Shown in pieces: positions 52,990 to 62,508 of a stretch of DNA of 64,000 nucleotides. The stretch lies in contig CACMDZ010000004.1 of the NCBI GenBank assembly GCA_902612575.1, forward strand, positions 37,992 to 101,991, written 5' to 3'. How positions within the stretch are numbered: position 1 is the stretch's first letter; the number at the start of each line of letters is the position of its first letter. A model generated the notes under the pieces. That model worked only from the letters and a program-made list of their open reading frames with translations. It did no database searches and was not told the DNA's origin. The stretch comes from an uncultured Pelagibacteraceae bacterium. GTDB taxonomy: Bacteria; Pseudomonadota; Alphaproteobacteria; Pelagibacterales; Pelagibacteraceae. A program made the position numbers and the translations under genes.

Positions 52990-53655
52990 ATGGCACAAGT
53001 AGATAGTAAGATTATAGAAATTTTTATTCCAGGACCTGCTGGAAGATTAGAGGCCAAGTATTATAAAAGCAAAAAAAACACATCACCAATTGCCTTAGTA
53101 CTACATCCACATCCTCAGTATGGTGGAACTATGAATAACAAAGTTGTTGTAGATATATTTCAAACTTTTGTAGATAATGATTTTTCAGTTTGCAGAGTAA
53201 ACTTTAGAGGAGTTGGCAAAAGTGATGGAGAATTCGACAATGGACAAGGAGAACTTGCAGATGCAGCGGCAGCATTAGATTGGTTAGAAAGAGAAAACTT
53301 TGATAATTCCCAATGTTGGATTTCAGGTTTTTCTTTTGGCTCTTTAATAGCGATGCAATTACTGATGAGGAGACCAGAAATAAATAGATTTGTTGTAGTT
53401 TCTCCTCAACCCAATGTTTATGATTTCTCTTTTTTGTCACCATGCCCTACATCTGGAACAATGATTTATGGAAAAAAAGATGAACTTGTTCCAGTAGAAC
53501 ATATAAATGAATTAAACAAAAGACTTAGTGCGCAGAAAGGTATTAAAGTAGATTTTGAATCCATACAAGATGCAAATCATTTTTTTTCAAATAATGATAC
53601 TGCTTTAATTAAGTCATTAAATAAATATATAAAAAAAGAAACTGCTCTATATTAA
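52990..53655 (+). CDS. Alpha/beta hydrolase
   Basis: This 221-residue hydrolase has the nucleophile elbow GFSFGS near 115-120 and an oxyanion-region HPHPQYGGTMNNK near 39-51. The acidic residue lies in YGKKDELVP near 163-171 and the catalytic His in DANHFF near 196-201. It resembles the COG2945 group of small esterases of unknown substrate. It is divergent from iscR across 129 bp and abuts the convergent anmK gene end to end. Confidence 0.84.
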   Translation: MAQVDSKIIEIFIPGPAGRLEAKYYKSKKNTSPIALVLHPHPQYGGTMNNKVVVDIFQTFVDNDFSVCRVNFRGVGKSDGEFDNGQGELADAAAALDWLERENFDNSQCWISGFSFGSLIAMQLLMRRPEINRFVVVSPQPNVYDFSFLSPCPTSGTMIYGKKDELVPVEHINELNKRLSAQKGIKVDFESIQDANHFFSNNDTALIKSLNKYIKKETALY

Positions 53656-54750
53656 TTAAAAATTTTTTGTAATAACTCCACCAAGAGAAGGCTTTTTACA
53701 GTTAGTAGTAGATGGGAAGGAAATAGGTAATCCTAGATATGATCTAATTGCAAGAAATGCAAAAGCTTGCGACTCCACAAAATCGCCATCAATATTTAAA
53801 TCATCTATCAAGAATAATTTATTCTTAATTTTATTTTTTAATTGATTCATTAACGATTTATTTTTTCTTCCTCCACCACATACAAAAATATCACTATTTC
53901 CGATTTTTTTTGATAATAATTCAGATGTTAAATCGGTCATTGTTGCAGTTCCATTTTCTAACGAAAGACCTTTAGCAAAAGATACATCAAAGTCATTAGT
54001 ATCAAGTGATCTTTTAGAGCTAATCTTACTGTAGTAATAATTATCTAAATATTGATCGAAAATAAATTTATCCGTTGTTCCTTTTTCTGCTATATTTCCA
54101 TTTTCATCGTAAAATTTATTAGAATTTTTCCTTATCCACATGTCAATTAAACAATTTCCAGGACCTATGTCCCTGCTAAAAATTTTAAAGTCTTTATCGA
54201 TTTCAGTGATGTTTGCTATTCCTCCAATATTTAATATTGAGATTGGTATTTTTACTCTGTTTTTATTAAATAAAGATTTGATTAATGCTAGATGGAAAAT
54301 TGGTGATAAAGGTGCACCTTCTCCCCCATTTTTTAAATCATTTTGTCTAAAATCATAAACGACCGTCTTTTTGGTTTTTTTTGACAAATGATCACCAAGT
54401 CCAATTTGTTTAGAAATTTTTTCATCTGAATTATGGTAAATAGTATGGCCGTGAAAGCCTATCAAATCGTAATCAATTTCTTTATTTATTTTTGTGGCTA
54501 TATCTAAGTGAAAATCAGTAATTTCTCTCTCTAGTTCTTTTACTTTTAAGGAATATTTTAGCAAATCTTGCATTTTTGAAATTCTTTCTTTCGAATCGTG
54601 AATTTTTTTTGAGAGGCTAATGGGATAAGGATCAAATCTATTATATGTTATATTAATAATGTCTTCACCATTAGAATCTATAACTGAAGAATCTACACCA
54701 TCGCCAGATGTACCACTCATAAACCCCAGTGCAGATAAATTTTTTGGCAT
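53656..54750 (-). CDS. anmK: Anhydro-N-acetylmuramic acid kinase
   Basis: This 364-residue kinase of peptidoglycan recycling starts with the phosphate-loop segment GFMSGTSGDGVDSS (9-22). It has FHGHTIYH near 99-106, the catalytic Asp region SRDIGPGNCLIDMW near 190-203, and VCGGGRKN near 295-302. It phosphorylates and opens 1,6-anhydro-MurNAc. It is divergent from tyrS with 47 bp between the starts. Confidence 0.93.
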   Translation of the reverse strand: MPKNLSALGFMSGTSGDGVDSSVIDSNGEDIINITYNRFDPYPISLSKKIHDSKERISKMQDLLKYSLKVKELEREITDFHLDIATKINKEIDYDLIGFHGHTIYHNSDEKISKQIGLGDHLSKKTKKTVVYDFRQNDLKNGGEGAPLSPIFHLALIKSLFNKNRVKIPISILNIGGIANITEIDKDFKIFSRDIGPGNCLIDMWIRKNSNKFYDENGNIAEKGTTDKFIFDQYLDNYYYSKISSKRSLDTNDFDVSFAKGLSLENGTATMTDLTSELLSKKIGNSDIFVCGGGRKNKSLMNQLKNKIKNKLFLIDDLNIDGDFVESQAFAFLAIRSYLGLPISFPSTTNCKKPSLGGVITKNF

Positions 54751-54797
54751 TCTTATTTTTTTTTACTGAAATATGTATATTGTATAATTACAACCTT

Positions 54798-56021
54798 ATG
54801 AATAATTTTTTAAAAGAATTTAAAGACAGAGGATACTATTATCAATGTACAAATGAATTGGAGCTATCGGCTTTATTAAATAAAGAGAGCATTCATGCAT
54901 ATATTGGATTTGATAGTACAGCTCCTAGCCTCCATGTTGGTAGTTTATTACAAATAATGTGTCTTAGACTTTTACAAAAACATGGACATAGACCAATTGT
55001 ACTAATGGGTGGAGGAACAACCAGAATTGGAGATCCTTCTGGAAAAGAAGAAACAAGAAAAATTCTTTCTGAGAAACAAATAGAAAGTAATATCAATAAC
55101 ATAAAAAAAGTTTTTAAAATTTTTCTTAAAACTAATAACGAGAAATTAAAGCCTATTTTTGTTAATAATTATAAATGGTTAAGTAAACTTAATTACATAA
55201 ATTTTTTAAGAGATATTGGTAAACATTTTACGATTAATAAAATGCTTACATTTGATAGTGTAAAATTAAGATTGGAGAGAGAGCAATCATTAAGTTATAT
55301 GGAATTTAATTATATGATTTTACAAGCATATGATTTCTATGAGCTAAATAAATCAAATAAATGTAAATTACAAATTGGTGGATCTGACCAATGGGGTAAT
55401 ATAGTTAATGGTGTTGAGCTTATTAAAAGAGAAGCTGGAAATCATGTATTTGGTTTGACCACTCCACTTATTACTTTAGCATCTGGTACTAAAATGGGTA
55501 AAACTGAAAAAGGTGCAATATGGCTTAATAAAGATTTGTTGTCTCCGTACGATTATTGGCAATTCTGGAGAAATACTGATGATAGAGATGTATTAAAATT
55601 TTTAAAAATGTTCACTGATTTAACTTTGGAAGAAATAAATCAAGTGAAAGATAAAAATATAAATGAATTAAAAATTTTACTGGCAAATAAAACGACAGAA
55701 ATGCTTCATGGCAAAAAAGAAGCTGAAAAATCTGATAAACTTGCAAAAAATATATTTAAAGAAAATTCATCAGGTGAAAGTCTCCCTGGGATAAAAGTAA
55801 ACAATGATATATTATCAAAAAATATAGTTGAAGTGATATCTCATGTGAATAAAGATGTATCAAAATCAGAGATAAGAAGATTAATTAAATCAAAAGCTGT
55901 AAAAATAGATAATCAAAGTATAAAAGATGAAAAATATATTATTAACCAAAGTCTATTCTCAGAAAGAGGTTTTATAAAATTATCAATAGGTAAGAAAAAA
56001 CATTTTAAAATTACAAATTAA
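54798..56021 (+). CDS. tyrS: Tyrosyl-tRNA synthetase
   Basis: This is a 407-residue class I synthetase. The HIGH-type motif reads HVGS in APSLHVGSLL near 44-53, and the KMSKS-type motif reads KMGKT near 232-236. The QIGGSDQWGNIVNG segment near 192-205 is typical. A C-terminal S4 domain begins near 340 (VSKSEIRRLIKSKAV). I chose the ATG at 54798 (MNNFLKEF); upstream in-frame codons lie over the divergent anmK start. The 3' end overlaps the AsmA-like gene by 4 bp (convergent). Confidence 0.95.
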   Translation: MNNFLKEFKDRGYYYQCTNELELSALLNKESIHAYIGFDSTAPSLHVGSLLQIMCLRLLQKHGHRPIVLMGGGTTRIGDPSGKEETRKILSEKQIESNINNIKKVFKIFLKTNNEKLKPIFVNNYKWLSKLNYINFLRDIGKHFTINKMLTFDSVKLRLEREQSLSYMEFNYMILQAYDFYELNKSNKCKLQIGGSDQWGNIVNGVELIKREAGNHVFGLTTPLITLASGTKMGKTEKGAIWLNKDLLSPYDYWQFWRNTDDRDVLKFLKMFTDLTLEEINQVKDKNINELKILLANKTTEMLHGKKEAEKSDKLAKNIFKENSSGESLPGIKVNNDILSKNIVEVISHVNKDVSKSEIRRLIKSKAVKIDNQSIKDEKYIINQSLFSERGFIKLSIGKKKHFKITN

Positions 56022-58996
56022 CTCCCTTTAATTTTTTCTAGGGTTCTTGTAATAAATCTTGGAGTTAATGTTTTTATTGGATTAACTGTACTTTTTAAGT
56101 TGTTAGGTGGCCCCTTAATCTTAAAGCTTACTCCAAATACACCTTCACCACTTTTTCTTCCTACCAATATATCACCAAGCAAAGGAATTTTAGCAATTGT
56201 TTTATTTATTGTAGTTGCTGGAACTAATGTTCCTCTTAAGCTTGTCATCCTATCTTTCTCGATATAACCTTCCATCATCATTGAAATTGCAGGTCCAATT
56301 GCATACATTTCCTCTATTTCTGTTAAATTATTTTTTGTTTTAAAATCCATTTCAAATTCATCAAATCTTATTCCCTCACCAGTCAATAGATCGGCAATTC
56401 CCTGCAAAGAAGCAAGAGTAAGAATTTTAGCTAAAACTGGCACTTCTTTAACTTTAAAATTAGTAATTTTAAGGTTAGACCTTGAGCTATTGTCAATTTT
56501 AATTGAGTTTAGTTTTAACTCACCTTCCTCAAAACCTTTTATAAATTTATAATTATTTATAAATGGTCTCGGTTTTTCAATGAAAATATTTGTGATTTTT
56601 TCATTCTTCGCTGTTGTTCTCAGCGAATAAGAGAATTCACTTTCATTTTCTAAAACAGCATTAATTTTTGCTAAAAATAATTTGTTATTTTTAATATCTA
56701 ATTCACCTTCAAAATTTTTAAGATATGCATTTTTTTCAAGATATATTTTGTCTAAATTAAATATCAATGAAGTATTAATATTATTAAATAAACTTGAAAG
56801 ATTATTTTGATTTTTTCTATCTAAAAGTCTTTCAATTATTTTTTCTCCATCTATGTGGTTTCCAGTTAAATTATATTTATTTAAATTTCTGATGATGCTA
56901 AAATTATTTTTTATATCATTATCGTTTACAAAATTTACATCAAGATTATCTATGCTCAATATTTTTAAATCATCAGACAATAAAAGATTTTTAAATGATA
57001 TATTATTTTTAGTTTCTGTTAGATCTATCTTTTCTAGCAATAAACCATTATTAAAATTATTTGCTAGAATTTCTAATTTTGCAGGAATATTTTTATTCTT
57101 CAAATATTGTATTTCATCAATTTTTAAAATACTGTTGTCTAAGTCTAGTAATGAATAAAATTCAAAATTATTTTTATTACCCTTAAACTTAACAAATAAA
57201 TTATCTTCTTTATTATTTAATAAATATTTACCATCTAATTGAAAATTAATAAAATCATTATAGTATTCAAATGTGATTTCTGGTTTTTTAACAATAAATT
57301 TATTTTCATAATTTGTTATATATTTTCTAAGAAAATTTGATTTATAATTAATATTTAATTTGTCAAAATTTATATTTGATTTTATAGCAAATTTTTTAAT
57401 GTCAAACTCTTCATCGATTGATGCATTTATTCTAAAATCTGAGTTTAAATTTATAATTTGATCTTCAATCAAACTATATTGATTTTGGAAATCAAAATAT
57501 TTTTTAAATTCTTTAATGTTTATCAAGTTGTTATCTGACTGAACAAATATTTCTAAATCTGAAATTTCAGAACCATTATTATTTATTTTAAAATTTATAA
57601 TATTGCTCTCGGACTCATTATTTAAATTTTTATCAAAAAATGAGTAATTACTATTTAAAACTAAATTTAATAATTTCTTCCCAAAAGTTAGGTTAATTTT
57701 AACGTTTTTTAAATATAAAATTTCCTGGATTTTTTTATTAATCACTAATTTATCCAAATTAATTTCAGAATTTAAAAAGTAATTTTCTATTTTGTTATTA
57801 TTGATTTCAAATTTAAAATTATTATCAGTCTGAAGATTTATTTTTTGATCAGATAGGATTTCAGAATCTACACTATGAAGATTTAAAAAAACTTTAGGAT
57901 CTATAAGTGTTTTCCCATTACTTATAGTTCCGTTTATTTCAATATTTTTATTTTTTTTAGTTTTTAATGATAACTTTAAATTATTTTTTTTATAATTGTT
58001 ATTTAATTTTAAGTTATCAGAAAAAACGAAATTTGATACGAGTTCTGCTGTTAATTGTTCTTTTTCAAATTTTGAATTAATTTTTCCCTTTTTTAAATAA
58101 ATTATATCCTGGTATTTATTGTTAAAATAAATTTCATCAAAATCTATAATAGAGTCAATTTTTAAATTTTTTATTTTTTTATCTTTATTGTATTTAAATG
58201 AAAAAGAATTTTTACTAGTGAATGAAATGTCATTGTTAGATAAATAATTTTGTTTTATATTTAAAAGTTTTAATATTAAATTTGGATTTATAGCTGCTTT
58301 GGTATTTTTAATATCTCCATTTATATAATATGTGTCTGATTTTTCTTGTTTCACTTGCAAAATTTGAGATGCAAAACCTATATCTTCATAAATAAATTTT
58401 AAATTTGTAATTTTTGTAATCTTATCCTTTGTTTGAAAATTGAAATTTATATCATCAAGATTTTCATACCCTGGTATATTCAATTTTGCATTATTTACTG
58501 AACCTGAAATAACGTAAGATTTTATATTCTGACTTAAATCGTCAAACTTAGCATTTAATTCTAAATTTAATAACCCTTTATTAATCTGACTATAAAAAAC
58601 ATACCTGGCTAAATTAAAATCAATCTCATTTAAAAAGGATGTAACGTCTTTAATAAAATTGTTTGAAGATATAACTCTTAAACTTTTTATTGAATTTTCT
58701 TTTTTTAAAAATTTAATTAAATCTAAATTAATATCAATTTTAGAAACTTTAATTGGAAAGGTTTCAGCAATTAAATTTGCTGAATTCGTGTTTATATTGA
58801 GTGCTAATTCACTTATATTTAATTTGATAAAAACTTCATCAACTTCAAGTATTAATTTTGAGTTATACTGTTTAAGCTTATTGTTAATAAAATTATTAAA
58901 TTTTTCTGTTTTTATTCCATAAATACTTAAAAACGTTATACATGTGATCAGAAAAATAAGTATTGATGCAATAATAAAAAATATTTTCCTACGCAT
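56018..58996 (-). CDS. Large AsmA/YhdP-like envelope protein
   Basis: This 992-residue protein has one N-terminal membrane helix (about 5-27) followed by a long Asn/Lys/Leu-rich beta-strand-like region with many repeated KIDLNLD-like strands. The C-terminal 160 residues carry the AsmA-type region (MMMEGYIEKDRMTSLRGTL near 915-933 and IPLLGDILVGRKSGEGVFGV near 942-961). Such proteins are thought to span the periplasm and carry lipids to the outer membrane. Its start overlaps prfB by 8 bp. The family call is moderate because the middle is diverged. Confidence 0.8.
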   Translation of the reverse strand: MRRKIFFIIASILIFLITCITFLSIYGIKTEKFNNFINNKLKQYNSKLILEVDEVFIKLNISELALNINTNSANLIAETFPIKVSKIDINLDLIKFLKKENSIKSLRVISSNNFIKDVTSFLNEIDFNLARYVFYSQINKGLLNLELNAKFDDLSQNIKSYVISGSVNNAKLNIPGYENLDDINFNFQTKDKITKITNLKFIYEDIGFASQILQVKQEKSDTYYINGDIKNTKAAINPNLILKLLNIKQNYLSNNDISFTSKNSFSFKYNKDKKIKNLKIDSIIDFDEIYFNNKYQDIIYLKKGKINSKFEKEQLTAELVSNFVFSDNLKLNNNYKKNNLKLSLKTKKNKNIEINGTISNGKTLIDPKVFLNLHSVDSEILSDQKINLQTDNNFKFEINNNKIENYFLNSEINLDKLVINKKIQEILYLKNVKINLTFGKKLLNLVLNSNYSFFDKNLNNESESNIINFKINNNGSEISDLEIFVQSDNNLINIKEFKKYFDFQNQYSLIEDQIINLNSDFRINASIDEEFDIKKFAIKSNINFDKLNINYKSNFLRKYITNYENKFIVKKPEITFEYYNDFINFQLDGKYLLNNKEDNLFVKFKGNKNNFEFYSLLDLDNSILKIDEIQYLKNKNIPAKLEILANNFNNGLLLEKIDLTETKNNISFKNLLLSDDLKILSIDNLDVNFVNDNDIKNNFSIIRNLNKYNLTGNHIDGEKIIERLLDRKNQNNLSSLFNNINTSLIFNLDKIYLEKNAYLKNFEGELDIKNNKLFLAKINAVLENESEFSYSLRTTAKNEKITNIFIEKPRPFINNYKFIKGFEEGELKLNSIKIDNSSRSNLKITNFKVKEVPVLAKILTLASLQGIADLLTGEGIRFDEFEMDFKTKNNLTEIEEMYAIGPAISMMMEGYIEKDRMTSLRGTLVPATTINKTIAKIPLLGDILVGRKSGEGVFGVSFKIKGPPNNLKSTVNPIKTLTPRFITRTLEKIKGS

Positions 58997-60087
58997 TTAA
59001 TTTGTATAAAGAATTTTCTAAAAATTCATCAATTTCCCCATCTAATACTTTGTCTGGATTTGAATTTTCATAATTTGTTCTATTATCTTTAACCATTCTG
59101 TACGGGTGTAAAACATATGATCTTATTTGATGTCCCCAGCCTATTTCTGACTTTGAACTTTCAATATTGTCACTTTCTTTTTTTCTTTTTTGTATCTCAT
59201 GTTCATAAAGTCTCGCTTTAAGCATGTTCATACAAGTTTCTTTATTTTTGTGTTGTGATCTCTCATTTTGACATTGGACAACAATTTTACTTGGTAAATG
59301 TGTAATTCTTACAGCGCTATCAGTTGTATTAACGTGTTGTCCACCTGCACCACTTGATCTGTAAGTGTCAATTCTTAGATCTTTTTCTGATATCTCAATA
59401 TCTATATCCTCATTTATAACTGGATATACCCAAACACTTGCAAAACTTGTATGTCTTCTAGCACCTGAATCAAACGGTGAAATTCTAACCAAACGATGTA
59501 TTCCTGACTCAGTTTTTAAAAAACCATAAATATATTCGCCAGATATTTTTATAACAGAAGATTTTATACCTGCTTCATCACCTTTGTGTTCACTAATTAG
59601 TTCTACATTATGACCTCGATCAGAAGCCCACTTCATATACATTCGTCTAAGCATTTGAGCCCAATCTTGACTTTCGGTGCCACCTGCACCTGCATGAAAT
59701 TCTAAATAACTATCCAAGGTATCGTTTTCGTTTGAGAGGAAACATTTAATTTCTAACTTTTTAAAATTTTTTTTTAAATTAATAAATTTTTCTAGGATTT
59801 CCTGAATAAGCTGTTTGTCATTCTCTTCATTAGCAAGTTGAAAAATATCATATAGTTCACTTATTTCATTTTCTGATTGTTTGTGAGAATCCAATAAACT
59901 ATCGTAACCCTTTTTTTCCTTTAATATTTTTTCTGCTTTTTTGCGATCATCCCAAAATTTTGGGTCTTCTATAAAAGTATTAAGTTGATTTCTTTTTGAT
60001 AGAATATTTTGTGTTTCAAAGAAACTCCTTAATTCTTTGATTAATTTTGATTACTTCAGATTTAAATTTTTCTACTTCTTGTTCCAT
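58989..60087 (-). CDS. prfB: Peptide chain release factor 2 with programmed +1 frameshift
   Basis: Translation starts at ATG 60085-60087 and runs 23 codons to CTT TGA at 60016-60021. A +1 shift on CTT skips the T of TGA and continues with GAA in the main frame to 58989, giving 365 residues, the normal RF2 length. AAGGAG lies three bases upstream of CTT, as the shift-stimulating Shine-Dalgarno sequence. Beyond the shift FWDDRKKAEK is typical RF2. The stop-recognition tripeptide SPF lies in RISPFDSGARR and the catalytic GGQ in GAGGQHVNTTDS. The ATG overlaps the mrcA stop (TAATG). High RF2 levels would favour termination at TGA and so limit its own synthesis. Confidence 0.95.
60015..60030 (-). 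promoter_or_regulatory. RF2 recoding site
   Basis: The minus-strand site reads AAGGAG TTT CTT TGA A. The SD-like AAGGAG, the three-base spacer, the slippery CTT and the in-frame TGA match the layout of the E. coli prfB site. The base after TGA is A, not the C of E. coli. Confidence 0.9.
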
Positions 60088-62426
60088 TAATAAAATTTTA
60101 AAATATTTTTTTTTAATTTATTATAATTACGATTATCATTACTAATAAATGTTTGATTTTCAAATTTTTCTTTCTTGTAAGACTCTATAATAGTTTTTTT
60201 TGAGCCAAAATCTGCTTTTTTTCCAGTTTCTGCATCAATTACCATCATTTTTATTCCTTTTGCAATTTTAAAAGGTCTCGCCTCATAATTATTTACTGCT
60301 TTTTTGATGAAGTCTTTAAATATTGGTAGTGCTGTTTTAGAGCCTGTTTCATATTTTCCCAATTTTTTTGGATTATCATATCCAACATAAACTCCAACTA
60401 CTAAATTAGATGTAAATCCTATAAACCAAGTATCAGTATTGTTATTTGTCGTGCCCGTTTTGCCAGCAAGTTGTAAATTTAAATCACGTAGGCGTTTTCC
60501 AGTACCTCTTTGAATAGCACCCTCTAATATAGAAGTCATTTGATAGGCAGTTTGTGGTGAGAAGATTTGTTTAAAATTACTTTTTATTTTCGGTATATTA
60601 TTTCCTTCAAATGAAATTTGATCACAATTTTCACAAAATCTTTTTTCATTATTAAAAATTGTGTTTCCTTCAGCATCCTGAATTCTATCAATAATAATTG
60701 GGGTGACCAATTTACCACCATTTACAAATGAACAGTAAGCACTAGTAATGTTTATTAAAGTTGTTTCTGCAGAGCCTAAAGACACTGACAATAGCTCATC
60801 AGGATTTTCGTAAATATTCAATTTTTTTGAAAAGTTGATAATTTTGTCTATCCCCAATTCCTGTGAAATCCTCACTGTCATCAGGTTTCTGGACTTTTCA
60901 ACACCAGATCTTAATGTAGAAAGACCATAAAATTTTTTACCATAATTCTCAGGTTTCCACATTTTTAAATCTTCTCCTTGATCTAAAACAATTGGCGCAT
61001 CCAGTATTAAAGAAGATGGTGTATAATTATTTTCTAAAGCTAAAGCGTATATAAAAGGTTTAAAAGCAGACCCTGGTTGTCTTTTAGCTTGGGATACTCT
61101 ATTAAATTCACTTTTTTTAAAACTAAAACCTCCAGACATTGCCAAAACTCTGCCACTGTAAGGATCCATTACTACTATTCCACCATTAACATTTGGTAAT
61201 TGTCTTAAACTAAATATGCCATCAGATTTTTTTTTAACATATATTAAATCATTTATTTTAAAAATTTGATTAAAATCTTTTCTGGTCCAGTTGATATCTT
61301 CAAAATTTATAACCCCATTTTCATTATTTGAAGTTTGAATTATGGTTTCAAATTTATCTATTCTTTTAACAATTGCTATTTCCCAACCGATTGTTTTTTC
61401 TAATCTAAATTTTTCTAAATCATTGTACCAGTCTTCGTTCTTACGATTAACAATTGGCCCACGCCATCCTTTTCTTTTATCATATTCTAGTAAGCCTTTT
61501 CTTAATGATGATGCAGCTAAATTTTGAAGTTCTAAATTAATAGGGGTTTTAATATTAAAGCCCTCTTTATAAATTTTATCATATCCATATTCTTCAATTA
61601 CTTTTTTCCTTATGTCTTCTACAAAATATCTTGTATCTTCCAAAAATATTCTTTTTCTTTTTTTTAAATTAATTTTACTATTTATTAATTCACTGAATTT
61701 TTCTTTAGAAATATAAGAATTTTCATAAAGATTTTTAATAACCAAATTCCTTCGATAAGTTGCCAATTCTCTATTTTTGTATGGGTTATACTTACTTGGT
61801 GCTTTAGGTAATGCAGCTAACAAAGCAGACTCTGAATAATTTAATTCATTAATAGGTTTATCAAAATATCTAAGACTTGCAGATGCTATACCATATGAAC
61901 CCTCACCTAGATATATTTGATTTAAATATAATTCTAGTATTCTCTCTTTTGATAAAGCTCTTTCAATTCTAAAAGCTAGAATTGCTTCTTTAATTTTTCT
62001 ATCTAAACTTACTTCATTAGACAAAAGAAAATTTTTAGCTACTTGTTGAGTTATAGTGGATGCTCCCTCTAATCTATTTGAATTTAATAAATTAAATATA
62101 TTATTTTTGATTGCCCTTAACACCCCTTTTGCATCTACTCCTGGATGTTTAAAAAAATTTTTATCTTCTGAAGATAAAAATGATTGGATTATTTTTTTTG
62201 GTATTGCATTATAAGGAACAAATATTCTTTTCTCAGTTGAAAAATCACTTATTAGTACACCATTTCCTGAGTAAACTTTGCTAGAAACTGGGGGCTTATA
62301 GTTTTTCAAAAACTTATAATCTGGTAGTTTGTTTGCATATGACCAAAGTATTATAAAAATTACTATAAAACCTAGTAATGAAAAAAAAGTTGTGGCTATA
62401 AGAATATTTTTTATAAATCTACTCAT
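60087..62426 (-). CDS. mrcA: Penicillin-binding protein 1A (bifunctional transglycosylase/transpeptidase)
   Basis: This 779-residue protein has an N-terminal membrane anchor (about 9-29) and a GT51 transglycosylase domain with catalytic Glu in LSSEDKNFFKHPGVD near 88-102 and ASTITQQVAKNF near 121-132. The transpeptidase carries SxxK in PGSAFKPF near 449-456 and KTGTTNNNTD near 653-662. It polymerises and crosslinks peptidoglycan in the periplasm. It is the first gene of the mrcA-prfB-AsmA-like unit and is divergent from rne across 82 bp. Confidence 0.95.
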   Translation of the reverse strand: MSRFIKNILIATTFFSLLGFIVIFIILWSYANKLPDYKFLKNYKPPVSSKVYSGNGVLISDFSTEKRIFVPYNAIPKKIIQSFLSSEDKNFFKHPGVDAKGVLRAIKNNIFNLLNSNRLEGASTITQQVAKNFLLSNEVSLDRKIKEAILAFRIERALSKERILELYLNQIYLGEGSYGIASASLRYFDKPINELNYSESALLAALPKAPSKYNPYKNRELATYRRNLVIKNLYENSYISKEKFSELINSKINLKKRKRIFLEDTRYFVEDIRKKVIEEYGYDKIYKEGFNIKTPINLELQNLAASSLRKGLLEYDKRKGWRGPIVNRKNEDWYNDLEKFRLEKTIGWEIAIVKRIDKFETIIQTSNNENGVINFEDINWTRKDFNQIFKINDLIYVKKKSDGIFSLRQLPNVNGGIVVMDPYSGRVLAMSGGFSFKKSEFNRVSQAKRQPGSAFKPFIYALALENNYTPSSLILDAPIVLDQGEDLKMWKPENYGKKFYGLSTLRSGVEKSRNLMTVRISQELGIDKIINFSKKLNIYENPDELLSVSLGSAETTLINITSAYCSFVNGGKLVTPIIIDRIQDAEGNTIFNNEKRFCENCDQISFEGNNIPKIKSNFKQIFSPQTAYQMTSILEGAIQRGTGKRLRDLNLQLAGKTGTTNNNTDTWFIGFTSNLVVGVYVGYDNPKKLGKYETGSKTALPIFKDFIKKAVNNYEARPFKIAKGIKMMVIDAETGKKADFGSKKTIIESYKKEKFENQTFISNDNRNYNKLKKNILKFY

Positions 62427-62508
62427 TTTAGTTTAAATTATTGTTTGAATTTGTTAAAGTTGTGGCACCGAATTTAAAAATTAAACAAATGAAAATTAAT
62501 CAAAATTT

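Noticed and set aside
58989..59894. prfB as a 301-residue protein starting at 59894
   Set aside because: The conserved RF2 N-terminus continues upstream in the same frame and joins a start at 60087 by a classical +1 frameshift site.
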